Notes under the pieces: model-generated
Seen by the model: only the letters and a program-made list of their open reading frames with translations
Told to the model about the DNA's origin: nothing
Database searches by the model: none
NCBI GenBank assembly: GCA_002811645.1
Contig: PDIP01000083.1
Coordinates: 90,606-153,184, forward strand
From: Corallochytrium limacisporum
Lineage: Eukaryota; Opisthokonta
Length of the DNA: 62,579 nucleotides
Direction of reading: 5' to 3'
Made by a program: the position numbers and the translations under genes
In this document: positions 1 to 9,682 of the stretch, piece after piece
Layout: every line of letters begins with the position of its first letter
How positions within the stretch are numbered: the stretch's first letter is position 1

Positions 1-764
1 GAGGGAGGGAAGGGGGGGCGCTGTTGTGTGAGGTGGGGACGATGACACTTTCAAACAGGAGCGGTTGTGTTTTCACTTTACACCAACGGTGCCTGGCCAT
101 TCTGACAGAAAAGTGACCTACCTCCACCTCCCCTTCCAAGGGCGGTGGGGCTCGTCCACCCGGTTTTGCTGGCGAAGACGTCAGGGTCGCCCCCTCCCCC
201 CCCTCCCTCTCTCCTGCAGGGGTCCCCACCCCAGGAAGGTGGTCCGCCGCAACTGGAGAGGACTCGCCCCTCCCGGGAACGGGCTTGAATGTTTCGCTTT
301 TTTTTGGCCCATTTCGCCGTTCGGGCCGTTCGGTCTTTTGCCGAACACAGTCGGCGCAGAATCAAACATGGATCTCATGCGCTCAACCAGTTCTCCACTG
401 GGACGGAGGACGCAACAGCGGGATTGTGCGTTACACACAAATATACAATAAATGGCTCGAAATTTACATTTAACAGTATTGAGCTGTTTCGTCAGAGGTC
501 GTGTCATGAGATATCCTAGCGTCGGCGCTGGTATGAGAATCCCCACTTCAATTGTATTTCCAAAACAGTGGAAAGCAATCCCTGTGAAACGAGTATTGGG
601 GTTAATTGCTCTATGACAGACTGCTGTTGACACAAGTGCATAGGAATCAAGGTACCTGCTGACGAAGGGAAGTAAAGGAGGATATACGTCACAGTGATCT
701 GACTTGGAACACTGAAATTTGAAATAGAATAAGGGAAGACAGACAAAGTAAAGCAGACTAAACC
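1..764. other. Intergenic region upstream of epsin
   Basis: No convincing gene is seen. The left part is GC-rich, with a pyrimidine block around 180-220 that includes a run of eight C at 196-203, about 560 bp upstream of the epsin start. The right 300 bp is closer to balanced composition and becomes A-rich just before the ATG at 765, as expected for a 5' leader. No canonical TATA box is evident. Confidence 0.5.
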
Positions 765-2672
765 ATGTCGAAAAAGGTGCTTCGTTCTGTGAAGAACACC
801 TACAAAGGTTACTCTCAAATTGAACAGTTGGTTCGTGAGGCAACCAGCAATGATCCTACCGGTGCCAAGGGGACCTACCTGGCCCAGATTGCCAACGCCA
901 CGTACAACCATTTGGAATATCCCAAGATCATGAACATTTTGTACAAGCGGCTCAACGACTCGGGCAAGAATTGGAGACACGTGTACAAGTCACTTGTACT
1001 CTACGACTATCTCATCAAGAACGGTGCCAGCCGCGTCGTGGACGAAGCTAAATCGAACCAGTATGTCATTCGGACCTTGCACGATTTCCAGTACGTTGAC
1101 CCGGTGAACGGCAAAGACGTCGGGTTCAATGTCCGTGAACGGGCCAAGCAGCTCACAGCACTGCTCAACGATGATGAGCGCTTGAAGGAAGAGCGCCAGC
1201 GAGCCGACCGCACACGTGAACGCATGCGTTCAGCGGGTCAGGAGGGATACGGCTTCGGATCCGATGCCGTCCTCGGCGACGGCGGTCAGCTTGCGCACTC
1301 GCACCGTGGACACACGTCGCGGGGTCCGTACGTGCCGGACGGACGTACTGCGCGTCGTACCAACCCGGACGAGCCATCCAACGCCTACGAAGAGCAAGCA
1401 CAGTTGGAGCGTGCGCTTGAATTGTCGAGACACGAGGACGGTTCGGCGCCGCCGGCACCTGCCACCCGGGCCAGTCTTGGGGATCCGAACTTGAGCGAGG
1501 AGGAGCAGCTGCGGCGGGCTATTGAAATTTCCAAGCAGGAGGCCCAGGCACAGGGCATCCGCACCTCTGGCGCTGTGCCTGCTGGTGCCCCCGCTCAGCA
1601 GCAGCCGGCGGGCATGGGCGACCTGCTAGACCTAGAGCCCCCGAACGGATGGGGCGAGGAGGCCGGTGACAAGGATCCCTTCGGTGGCAATGCCTTTGGT
1701 GGCCCATCGAGCAGCAATCAGCAGAGCAACGATCCCTTCGGAGGATCCGCTTGGGGGGGTCAGCAACAGCCTCAGCAGCAGCAGCAGCAGCAGCAGAACG
1801 CCTTCAATAACGATCCTTGGGGAGGAAGCAGTGTTTCGCAGCAACCAATGCAGCAGCAGCAGCAGCAACCAATGCAGCAGAACAACATTTATGGCAACCA
1901 GTCTGCGTTTGGCAACGACGTCTGGGGTGGTCAGCAGTCGCAGACCATGCAGCAACCGGCCTCCAACGGGGGCGCTGCTTTTGGCGGCAGCCATGTGCCT
2001 CCGGGTGTGTCCGGAGCGAACCAGCAGCTCGGTGACATTCTCACTGGCGGACAGGCCTCAATGAACAACGGCAACAATGCCGGAGGGGCCAGCTCCGGTG
2101 GGGACATTTGGGGTGGTGAGGGTGACGTTTGGGGTGGCGCAAGCACCGGTGGTAAGAAGCCCGAGGAGGAGAAGAAGAAGGATATTTGGAGCAGTGACCT
2201 CGTTAACCTCGACACGTTGTCCACTTCCGGCCCTACCACCGGTGTGACCGGTGGGTACAATAGTGTCAATCCATTCAAGGGTGGCCAATCCATGGGCATG
2301 AACATGGGCACTGGCGGTACGTGGGCCGGCATGCAGGGCAAGCCAGCCAACAACCCGTTTCAACAGCAGAAGCAGGCGGGTCCGACTATCAACGAGCTGC
2401 GGGGTCAGCAGGACATGACTGGCACCACTCTGCCTCCATCTCTGATCCCAGACTCAAGCAAGCAGGTTGCTCCCCAGACCTTCGGCGGCTATGGACAACC
2501 GCAGATGGGCGGCTATGGTGGCATGCCTCAACAGCAGCAGCAACCAGGACAGTACGGAAACGTGCCCGCGTTCCAGCAGCCACAGCAGAGCATGAGTGGC
2601 TACGGCCAGCCCCAGCAGACCATGGGTGGCTATGGACAACAGCAGGGTGGCTTCAATCCGTTCGCACAATGA
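765..2672 (+). CDS. Epsin (ENTH-domain endocytic clathrin adaptor)
   Basis: Endocytic adaptor of the epsin/Ent1-Ent2 family. It is expected to bind PtdIns(4,5)P2 at the plasma membrane and link ubiquitinated cargo to clathrin and EH-domain proteins. An ENTH domain fills residues 1-145, with the basic N-terminal helix (MSKKVLRSVKN) and the conserved KNWRHVYKSL stretch near residue 70. Two ubiquitin-interacting motifs follow (about 206-226 and 243-262). The rest is a disordered Q/G-rich tail with clathrin-box-like LLDLE (287-291) and LVNLD (479-483), DPF/DPW motifs (304, 323, 350) and three NPF motifs (502, 530, 631), the last almost at the C-terminus as in fungal epsins. The 635-residue length is normal. 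CAG runs encode poly-Q near residues 335-345. The start is the first ATG, in an A-rich context. It converges on the TMEM131-like gene, with 272 bp between stops. Confidence 0.95.
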   Translation: MSKKVLRSVKNTYKGYSQIEQLVREATSNDPTGAKGTYLAQIANATYNHLEYPKIMNILYKRLNDSGKNWRHVYKSLVLYDYLIKNGASRVVDEAKSNQYVIRTLHDFQYVDPVNGKDVGFNVRERAKQLTALLNDDERLKEERQRADRTRERMRSAGQEGYGFGSDAVLGDGGQLAHSHRGHTSRGPYVPDGRTARRTNPDEPSNAYEEQAQLERALELSRHEDGSAPPAPATRASLGDPNLSEEEQLRRAIEISKQEAQAQGIRTSGAVPAGAPAQQQPAGMGDLLDLEPPNGWGEEAGDKDPFGGNAFGGPSSSNQQSNDPFGGSAWGGQQQPQQQQQQQQNAFNNDPWGGSSVSQQPMQQQQQQPMQQNNIYGNQSAFGNDVWGGQQSQTMQQPASNGGAAFGGSHVPPGVSGANQQLGDILTGGQASMNNGNNAGGASSGGDIWGGEGDVWGGASTGGKKPEEEKKKDIWSSDLVNLDTLSTSGPTTGVTGGYNSVNPFKGGQSMGMNMGTGGTWAGMQGKPANNPFQQQKQAGPTINELRGQQDMTGTTLPPSLIPDSSKQVAPQTFGGYGQPQMGGYGGMPQQQQQPGQYGNVPAFQQPQQSMSGYGQPQQTMGGYGQQQGGFNPFAQ

Positions 2673-2944
2673 ATTTTGACACATTCCTTCGAGCATTGTT
2701 CACAGGCGAGAACCAACAAGAGAACCCTTTGTCATGCACAGAATTAAGCACAGTTCATACCATACAAGCATCACTTCTCTCCGCAAAGCAAAAAACGGAT
2801 CTACACTTAAGACATTCTTCTCATAAAATACAATCCCTTTTGTTTTTCTTTTCATGTCGGTTATTTGAACTTAATTGGTAACGATATTGGTGTACATCTC
2901 CATTCGCACATTTATTGGCATTTGTCCGCTATCTGCCTTTTTCG

Positions 2945-5900
2945 TCAGTCTGACTTATTGCTGCTATCGCTAAACCGGGTTGATGTCCCAGAGAAGTTAG
3001 TAAAGTATCCAGCCGTGTCCATGCGAGGCGATCGCGGCCGTTCGACAGCACTGGGTGCCGTGCCACGCGGACCAGCACCAAAGGACGCGAGCTGTTCTGA
3101 TGACGAAGTGGCCGCCCGCTGCTCACTAGATGCATGGCTATGGACCGGCGCTCCAGTCAAGCCGCCGCTGCTTTCAGATGCCACGTCAAAAAGCGGCTGC
3201 CATGTTGAGGGCACAGAAGCCGCACTGCTGGTAGCACTCTCTTCGCGGCTCGAGGCATTGAATAGCGATCCACTGAAGAGCGATTGCGATCCACCGTAGC
3301 CGGCGTCGTAGGCGGGCTGTGGCGGAACCGCGGGCCGCTGGTGGTTGTATCCGCTTCTGTAACCGCGTTGCCCTCCTGCGTACGCGTCATAGTCGCCGTA
3401 GCCTCCTCCGCGTCCATGCCCACTGTCTAGATACGCGTATGGGTCGTAGGACTGCTGCTGGTGCTGGTGCTGGCGCTGGTGCTGTTGTTGGTGCGGGCGT
3501 CCATAGCCATGCGTTGGGACACCTGTGTGGGAACGGAACTGCGATGGTGGGTGATGGAGCTGGTCGCTGTAGTTGCCAACTGAGTAGTTAGGCGCTGGTG
3601 TGTGCTGCTGCTGCGTGAGCTGCTTCCTTTCTGCGCCCGGTGCAGCGCTGCTGCGCTGGTAGCCGAGTGTATCATGCTGGTGTGATGACTGCTGCTGCTG
3701 GGGGAAGAGGCCAGTGCCGTTGACATCGCCAAAGAGGGAGTCCGAATACGAGTCCTGTAGGGCGTTGGAACCCCACAAATGGTGCCGCTGCTGCAACGGT
3801 TGGGCCTTCTGCAGAGACAGAGATGGCAAGGTGTCAAGTGGAGACACGGACGAAGATGGTGGCGCAGCGTCGTGACGCGCGTCGGGAGCTGTGGAGTGCA
3901 CACGGGTGCGGTTGCCACGCTGTTGGCGGTGTTGCTTGTCGACATCACTGTTCTTGCTCTCGCCTTGCGATCCGACCGGTGGCTGCGGCCTCGTCTTGCC
4001 TGCAGAGGGTCTACCACTTTGCCATGACTTCATTGTCTGGCCCTTGACATCGCCCTTTCCACCCTTTGCACGCGAGGATGATGCGATCGGCTTGGACGTG
4101 CCTTTCAGAGTTTCGGGAGGATGGGTAGCTGCGGTGGCCCCTGGAGAAGGCACTGCGGACCTCGGTTTCACAGAGCTGGCACTCAGAGGCTTCACCCAGG
4201 CTGATTTTGTCGGTGCAGGGGCCGGCATGGCACTGGTAACCGGACTCGTCACTTCTGTGGCTACAGATGACGCGTGCTTGCGGTTCGGCGGCTTGGAAGC
4301 TGCCGTGAAGTCCCGGTCCTTACGAGAGCGGTCCTTGGTCACAGATTTATTGCCCCGAACGCCATCACGGGGTGGTGCAGTCTTGGCCACAGATCCCTTG
4401 TGATCACGCTGAACTTGTTGCTGCTGTTGTTTCGACGTCTGTTGTCCCTTCCTTGTCTCCGAATCTCTGTGCCTCACCGTAGAAACCCCATTGACTTGGC
4501 CCGATACCTTCTTTATCTCCGCAGCAGCTTTAGGTTGCCGCGGTTGCTGTTGCTTTTTCTCTTCCTTAGCGAATTTGTTGCTATCTGACACCACAGTTTT
4601 TGAAGTAGCTATAGTAGCTGTGGATTTTGGCGACTCCGGCTTGGTCTTCTTGCGATTGCGCTTCGATACCGAGTGGGCCGTTGAAATCGGTGACGTGGCC
4701 GTGGTAGCCTCTACAGCGGAGGGAACCGAATCGGCGGTCTCAGAGTTCTCTGAGCTAGGACTCTGTGGCGGGCTGGCGCTCACACTGTCCCCGGACTCTA
4801 TGCTCTCCTGCACGCTCTCAGAGGTCGGGCTCGAGTTCGGCGAATCGCTTAGCTCAAGCGTAGGAACACATTCCTTTCCTTCTGCGGCCTCTGCCTCAAT
4901 ATCTTCGTGTTCCTCGTCCGATTCTCTTTCTTGTATGACCTCATCTAACTTTGCTCCGTTCTCGTTTACTTGGTCCTGGACGGTGGGCTCTACTATGTCC
5001 ACCGCCTCCTTCATCTTTGACATCTCTAGGCCCAAAGATTCGGGTCTCACGACGGCAGCTTGGGGTTTCTTCTGCTGAAGTAGCACATTTCGGAACTTCT
5101 GCAGTGTATCGTGGGGCATAAAGGGCAAAACACTGAAGCCTCCAACAAGCAACACCACGCACAGATGAACCAAGAAGAGTGTCTTCTGCAAAGACCTTTC
5201 GAGTCCCTCGGCCGCTTCGTGATCGCAGTGCTGAGCCGCCGTCTCCGCGATGTGTGCCGAAATAGGCATCGCGACTTCGTGGCCTGATGTGAGCTTCAGT
5301 GTCAGTGAATCGTTCCACAATAGGGAGTTCACATGCGTTGCATCAAAGGAAATGTAGATCTGCAGAATCTCACCAGGTGCCACAGTCCTATGAGTTCCTG
5401 TGACGCAAGGAAAGAGTGTAAAGCCCGCACTGCCCTCCTTGCCACATTTGCCGTCAGCAAGAGAGAGTGTGGTGACTACGACTTGTTCAGAATCGGTGTT
5501 CCGGAACGGTAGATTCACAGACTTATGCAGGCATGAGGTCTGTGGGAACTGTAGACCCTGAATAGTGGGCAATTCTTCTTTGCTCGGACTGTCGACCGCG
5601 AGGTGCAATGCTGGCAGGGCCGGATCATACCCGGTGCGTAACTCTTCCACCACTAATGGCATTGGTTTCGAAATGGCTTCATAGAAGACATCAACCAAGT
5701 CTATGCCATTCAGACCATTATGAATCAGCAAGACGTCGTGGTACTTGGTAGAGGGCGGCAGATTTGGCGCCGGTAAGATCTTCAGGGTTAAGTCCATGCC
5801 AGAGCCGAGCTGTAAAGGGGCGAGAGTGTCATTAACACGGTCCCCTAGCTGGGTGCGCAAGTGATCCGCACTGATGCAAAAGAATCGAGACTTGCCAACG

Positions 5901-8900
5901 TTGGGTATGGTGCCATGGGGACATACTGTCTCGGGTACAGCTTTGCCATTTTCAATGAGCTGATCAGGAATACCGAAACGTTCAGCATCTTCCAGCTCCT
6001 CAAGCGCAGTGCTTAACATTTCCGCCAACCAGGATCCAGTCACAACCTCACTCACCATTGCCGTTTCCCAGGTGCTTCCCTCGACTAAGAGGCCCAAGCC
6101 AACATCGTCGCCCATGCAAGATCGCACAGCTTCCATCAACGCATTGGGCTCATTCTGTTTTTGGATTTGACGAGTGTCCAACCACCCAAATACATCACCC
6201 ATGGACAAGCTGCTCAAATCAAGCATTGCGTGATCCCCCGCCTTCTGTAGCTTGCGCTGTTTCCAGACCTTCACCGCACAGTCGCGTAAGTGCTCGCTGA
6301 AGAATGAAAACTTCAGAGCCAATGGCGATGTCAGAGGGTTATGTAGGCTGATGAGTTTCTCAACCGGCACACTTCCACTTGGTTCCATTATGGCACTACC
6401 ATTGTGGTTAGAATCTATGTCCAAGCTGATCCTGGGTGCTGAGAAGCGTTTGAGTCCGCGATGGCTGCCTACCACTGTCGACAACAGGGATGGCACATGC
6501 CCCTCAAGCTCAAAGTGCTTGAAAGTGTGACGTGACATCTGATCGCTTGTCTTGACACTGGCGGCGATGTAAGTTGTGATGACCTCAGTCGCAGGCCCCC
6601 TTGGTTTGCCCTCCAGGCCCTTGAAATTCTCGATGTTGTGTGCCGCCGTAACCAGGTTCTGTGCGTTCTGGGAGCCGAAAAATTTCCACTCGGGCATTTT
6701 CCACACGGAATCCTTAAAGGGGTTGGTTAGGCCAATGGCTTGCCGCATGGCTGCATGGTACTCATCGGTCGAGGTCCAAGTGGTCACACCAATGGGGAAT
6801 GAGAAAGCGTCTCCAGGAGTCAAGGAACCAAAGTCATTGCCGACAACTGGGTGCATGACGGTTACCATGCCGTGCAGATCGTCAATATGAGCTTGCGGGG
6901 TTAGTGGGTAGTCTCCAGGTGAACAGTGATCATCCGAGCACACCATTGATTCGTTTGTCTTCTGGGGGTTTAAGTATTGCACTTCCACATCAGCCATCGG
7001 CAACGACGGCAACGGGATAGTATTCGGACGCGGAAGCAGAGACAACAAAAACGACTCCGGAGCCACACTGTACGTGATGACTGTGCTCAGAACATTGGGG
7101 GAAGAGTGCATGATAATATCCCCCTGTCCCTGTTCCGCGAGGCTCTCCTTGTACACCTCAGGATGGTCACCTGCAAACATGCGAGCCATATAGACATGGA
7201 ATTTACGCAAGCGACCGTCCGGAGTCAGTGACCTCGTTACGACCTGCACACGCACCCGTGTGCCAACACCCTCAATAATCATACCGTTCTCGGGATTCCA
7301 TGTGTCCGGAACTACAGAAAGAAGGTTTCCACTGACTTGCCACGTGTGCACCTTGACCACAGAAACGTCTTGAAAGTCCTTGCTTACGTCTATGGCGAGC
7401 TGCTCAGAGCTGACGCTTCGTTCTGCTTCCTCGACTTCTCGAGGAGGGTCAATGATCAACCTGAGACAGTATGGGACAGCGTCCCGGGCAGCCACGTCGA
7501 GCAGTGCCATGCCTTCTGTACGCGGTCCAATAACACCCAGGTTGAAGCCCTGAGCAGAATGGAATTGCGATGCAACCGGGCGATAACGTAAACTGGCCAT
7601 CCCGCCCTCCCGTAATGTGTTGTTTGGAGGCACAAAGATCTTCAGGAGACCGACCGACGTTATGACATACAAGAACGAGTCTGTGGCGGTCCGGTACTTG
7701 TCCATGAAGTCAACCCCCATGAAAAATTGCAGATCCACAGACTCAGAACCCAGAGTTAGTGACTCCTCGAACCACTGGCACTTATTGTGCACCTCAGTGT
7801 CGTTCGCAGAAGGAGCGACCCCACAGCCGCCAAAGACTGTACCCGCTTCAGCCACCTCTCCTGTCTGGAGCACAAGACGCACACTGTCCTCAGTCGCTTG
7901 AAAATTCTTATAGGAGACATGGCGCCCTTGCAGGCGTCCCATAAGCGGAAGTGCCAGTAAGGAACCATCATCAAAGAGAAGGCGCACTTCACAGGTAAGT
8001 GTGTGGGGGAGATACGTCAACAGGTATCGATCTGTTACCGCTTCACCGTATTTTGTAACCAGATGCTGTCTGTGTTCAACAGGATCGTAGTTGATGTATA
8101 CATTGGCCACAGAATCGGCATTGGTCTGTGGCACTCGTACAGCACCCCCAACGACTTCCACAGTGTGTGATTCTTCGCATAGGTACCTCAGACTCTCACG
8201 CTCTATGTCAGTATCTGACGGGACCCGCAAGTGCCGTGTAGCCCAAGCCTTCACTGCAGTACCAACCAGTAGTCGCTCATAAGGTGACGTGTTCGTGACA
8301 CTAGTGCCCATAATGTGGAAATATTCACGTCCCCTACCAACGACACCGAAGTTCAACGTCGATGTGTATCCTACGCCGACCCTCCCCACCATCCCGTGAT
8401 TTCCTGGACGATCGCCCCGGTGGTCGACCTCAATGTCAATCAAGAAGGTTCTCAGACTCCGATCCAAAGTAATCATTAAATAGCCCTGCTCGCAAATGTG
8501 TTTCACTTCTTCCGGGTCCCAAATCGCGTACCCCAGCTCCAGTACGCTATGCACATCGTTTCCGGCGAAGAACCATGGCCGCATCGTTGCCCCCCGAGAG
8601 TGTTCCAGGGAATCAGCTTGCATGGAGGGTTCCACCGGTGGACGCACGGAGATTCCCGTACACCCGCTAACTGTCCACGCCACCCTGTCCGGTTCAGTCG
8701 CACGCATCAGCAACGACGCAGTCTCGACTACAGAGACCGAGAATTGCTGCTGTGCCCTGAGGGGCATGCCCCTGAAAAACAAGGGCGAGCGTTGGTCTCG
8801 GTCGTGGCCAGGGGGGTTTACTATGGATTGCTCTTGCGCGAGGGTCTTTACCTTGCCCGAAACGTCAAAACCGAACAGTTTACCTGACCGCATACGAATG

Positions 8901-9682
8901 ACGACCACCGCATTGCGATTCTCTACATCTTCTTCAGTAGCATCTTGCAATTCATGTACACTGAGGTGTTGTGTGGCTTTCTGCTGTGCCAACGGCCGTG
9001 GACGGAACGAGATGGTCAGGGCCACGTACTCGTGGCTTCTAAGCATCGGTAAAGGCTTTGCCAGGTCCCAGTTGGCAATGAAGAAATCTTTGGAACTAAT
9101 TCCAATAGCATCTACCGTATCGTCGTGCTCGCTCAGGTTTTCAAGCCGGAGGTCGATGGAAAAGATTTGCCAGTACTCCGCAGGGCGATCGTACTGCACC
9201 ACTGGCCTTCTTTCACCGTTCAATCTAAATGTGTTCACCAAGTTCGGATCTCCGAGCTGCTCCTGTGTTTGTCTTACTAATTCATCCGTTACTGTGAGGT
9301 ACTGTGGGTTTGAGTCCACTGTCGGGTGCATCCAGGTTGACAGGGCGTCACCCTGGAACACAGCATTGGACAGGGCACTTTCGCCCGTGGGAGACGTGAT
9401 TTCGGCGCCGAGGTATGCCACCCCTTTGCAATTCATGGTCCCCTCAAGAGCGCAATTCTTCCGAAGTTCCTTGTAATGTTCTTCCTGTGGCCACCAGCCG
9501 TCTGCTGGTTCATGGCGAGGGACTAGATTGTCACGACTAGTAACCCAAGCCTGCTTGCCATCATCTCCTCGCGTGGGAATGAAGCGCTGTGCCATGGCGG
9601 TGGATGTGCAGCAAAAGAGCACAATGAGGACCACCGCCATCAGCAACGGAAGGCCGGTTCGTTGCTTACCAACGACCTTCAT
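2945..9682 (-). CDS. TMEM131-like type I membrane protein, secretory pathway
   Basis: A 2245-residue predicted type I membrane protein. Residues 1-32 form a signal peptide ending near TAMA. A long lumenal part (about 33-1495) looks beta-rich, with repeated short sandwich-like segments. The last lumenal module (about 1370-1490) has the layout of the conserved TMEM131 module: a PC-containing strand, then a TVAPGE-type turn, then a strand with SFDATHV. One hydrophobic helix lies at about 1497-1523. A cytoplasmic tail of about 720 residues is S/P/Q/H-rich and low in complexity. In animals TMEM131 binds procollagen through PapD-like lumenal domains and COPII/TRAPP partners through its tail; a similar cargo-export role is inference here. 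The start is an ATG followed by a basic stretch and the hydrophobic core. Membership rests on architecture and the juxtamembrane module. Another ASH/PapD-like giant protein is possible. Confidence 0.6.
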   Translation of the reverse strand: MKVVGKQRTGLPLLMAVVLIVLFCCTSTAMAQRFIPTRGDDGKQAWVTSRDNLVPRHEPADGWWPQEEHYKELRKNCALEGTMNCKGVAYLGAEITSPTGESALSNAVFQGDALSTWMHPTVDSNPQYLTVTDELVRQTQEQLGDPNLVNTFRLNGERRPVVQYDRPAEYWQIFSIDLRLENLSEHDDTVDAIGISSKDFFIANWDLAKPLPMLRSHEYVALTISFRPRPLAQQKATQHLSVHELQDATEEDVENRNAVVVIRMRSGKLFGFDVSGKVKTLAQEQSIVNPPGHDRDQRSPLFFRGMPLRAQQQFSVSVVETASLLMRATEPDRVAWTVSGCTGISVRPPVEPSMQADSLEHSRGATMRPWFFAGNDVHSVLELGYAIWDPEEVKHICEQGYLMITLDRSLRTFLIDIEVDHRGDRPGNHGMVGRVGVGYTSTLNFGVVGRGREYFHIMGTSVTNTSPYERLLVGTAVKAWATRHLRVPSDTDIERESLRYLCEESHTVEVVGGAVRVPQTNADSVANVYINYDPVEHRQHLVTKYGEAVTDRYLLTYLPHTLTCEVRLLFDDGSLLALPLMGRLQGRHVSYKNFQATEDSVRLVLQTGEVAEAGTVFGGCGVAPSANDTEVHNKCQWFEESLTLGSESVDLQFFMGVDFMDKYRTATDSFLYVITSVGLLKIFVPPNNTLREGGMASLRYRPVASQFHSAQGFNLGVIGPRTEGMALLDVAARDAVPYCLRLIIDPPREVEEAERSVSSEQLAIDVSKDFQDVSVVKVHTWQVSGNLLSVVPDTWNPENGMIIEGVGTRVRVQVVTRSLTPDGRLRKFHVYMARMFAGDHPEVYKESLAEQGQGDIIMHSSPNVLSTVITYSVAPESFLLSLLPRPNTIPLPSLPMADVEVQYLNPQKTNESMVCSDDHCSPGDYPLTPQAHIDDLHGMVTVMHPVVGNDFGSLTPGDAFSFPIGVTTWTSTDEYHAAMRQAIGLTNPFKDSVWKMPEWKFFGSQNAQNLVTAAHNIENFKGLEGKPRGPATEVITTYIAASVKTSDQMSRHTFKHFELEGHVPSLLSTVVGSHRGLKRFSAPRISLDIDSNHNGSAIMEPSGSVPVEKLISLHNPLTSPLALKFSFFSEHLRDCAVKVWKQRKLQKAGDHAMLDLSSLSMGDVFGWLDTRQIQKQNEPNALMEAVRSCMGDDVGLGLLVEGSTWETAMVSEVVTGSWLAEMLSTALEELEDAERFGIPDQLIENGKAVPETVCPHGTIPNVGKSRFFCISADHLRTQLGDRVNDTLAPLQLGSGMDLTLKILPAPNLPPSTKYHDVLLIHNGLNGIDLVDVFYEAISKPMPLVVEELRTGYDPALPALHLAVDSPSKEELPTIQGLQFPQTSCLHKSVNLPFRNTDSEQVVVTTLSLADGKCGKEGSAGFTLFPCVTGTHRTVAPGEILQIYISFDATHVNSLLWNDSLTLKLTSGHEVAMPISAHIAETAAQHCDHEAAEGLERSLQKTLFLVHLCVVLLVGGFSVLPFMPHDTLQKFRNVLLQQKKPQAAVVRPESLGLEMSKMKEAVDIVEPTVQDQVNENGAKLDEVIQERESDEEHEDIEAEAAEGKECVPTLELSDSPNSSPTSESVQESIESGDSVSASPPQSPSSENSETADSVPSAVEATTATSPISTAHSVSKRNRKKTKPESPKSTATIATSKTVVSDSNKFAKEEKKQQQPRQPKAAAEIKKVSGQVNGVSTVRHRDSETRKGQQTSKQQQQQVQRDHKGSVAKTAPPRDGVRGNKSVTKDRSRKDRDFTAASKPPNRKHASSVATEVTSPVTSAMPAPAPTKSAWVKPLSASSVKPRSAVPSPGATAATHPPETLKGTSKPIASSSRAKGGKGDVKGQTMKSWQSGRPSAGKTRPQPPVGSQGESKNSDVDKQHRQQRGNRTRVHSTAPDARHDAAPPSSSVSPLDTLPSLSLQKAQPLQQRHHLWGSNALQDSYSDSLFGDVNGTGLFPQQQQSSHQHDTLGYQRSSAAPGAERKQLTQQQHTPAPNYSVGNYSDQLHHPPSQFRSHTGVPTHGYGRPHQQQHQRQHQHQQQSYDPYAYLDSGHGRGGGYGDYDAYAGGQRGYRSGYNHQRPAVPPQPAYDAGYGGSQSLFSGSLFNASSREESATSSAASVPSTWQPLFDVASESSGGLTGAPVHSHASSEQRAATSSSEQLASFGAGPRGTAPSAVERPRSPRMDTAGYFTNFSGTSTRFSDSSNKSD

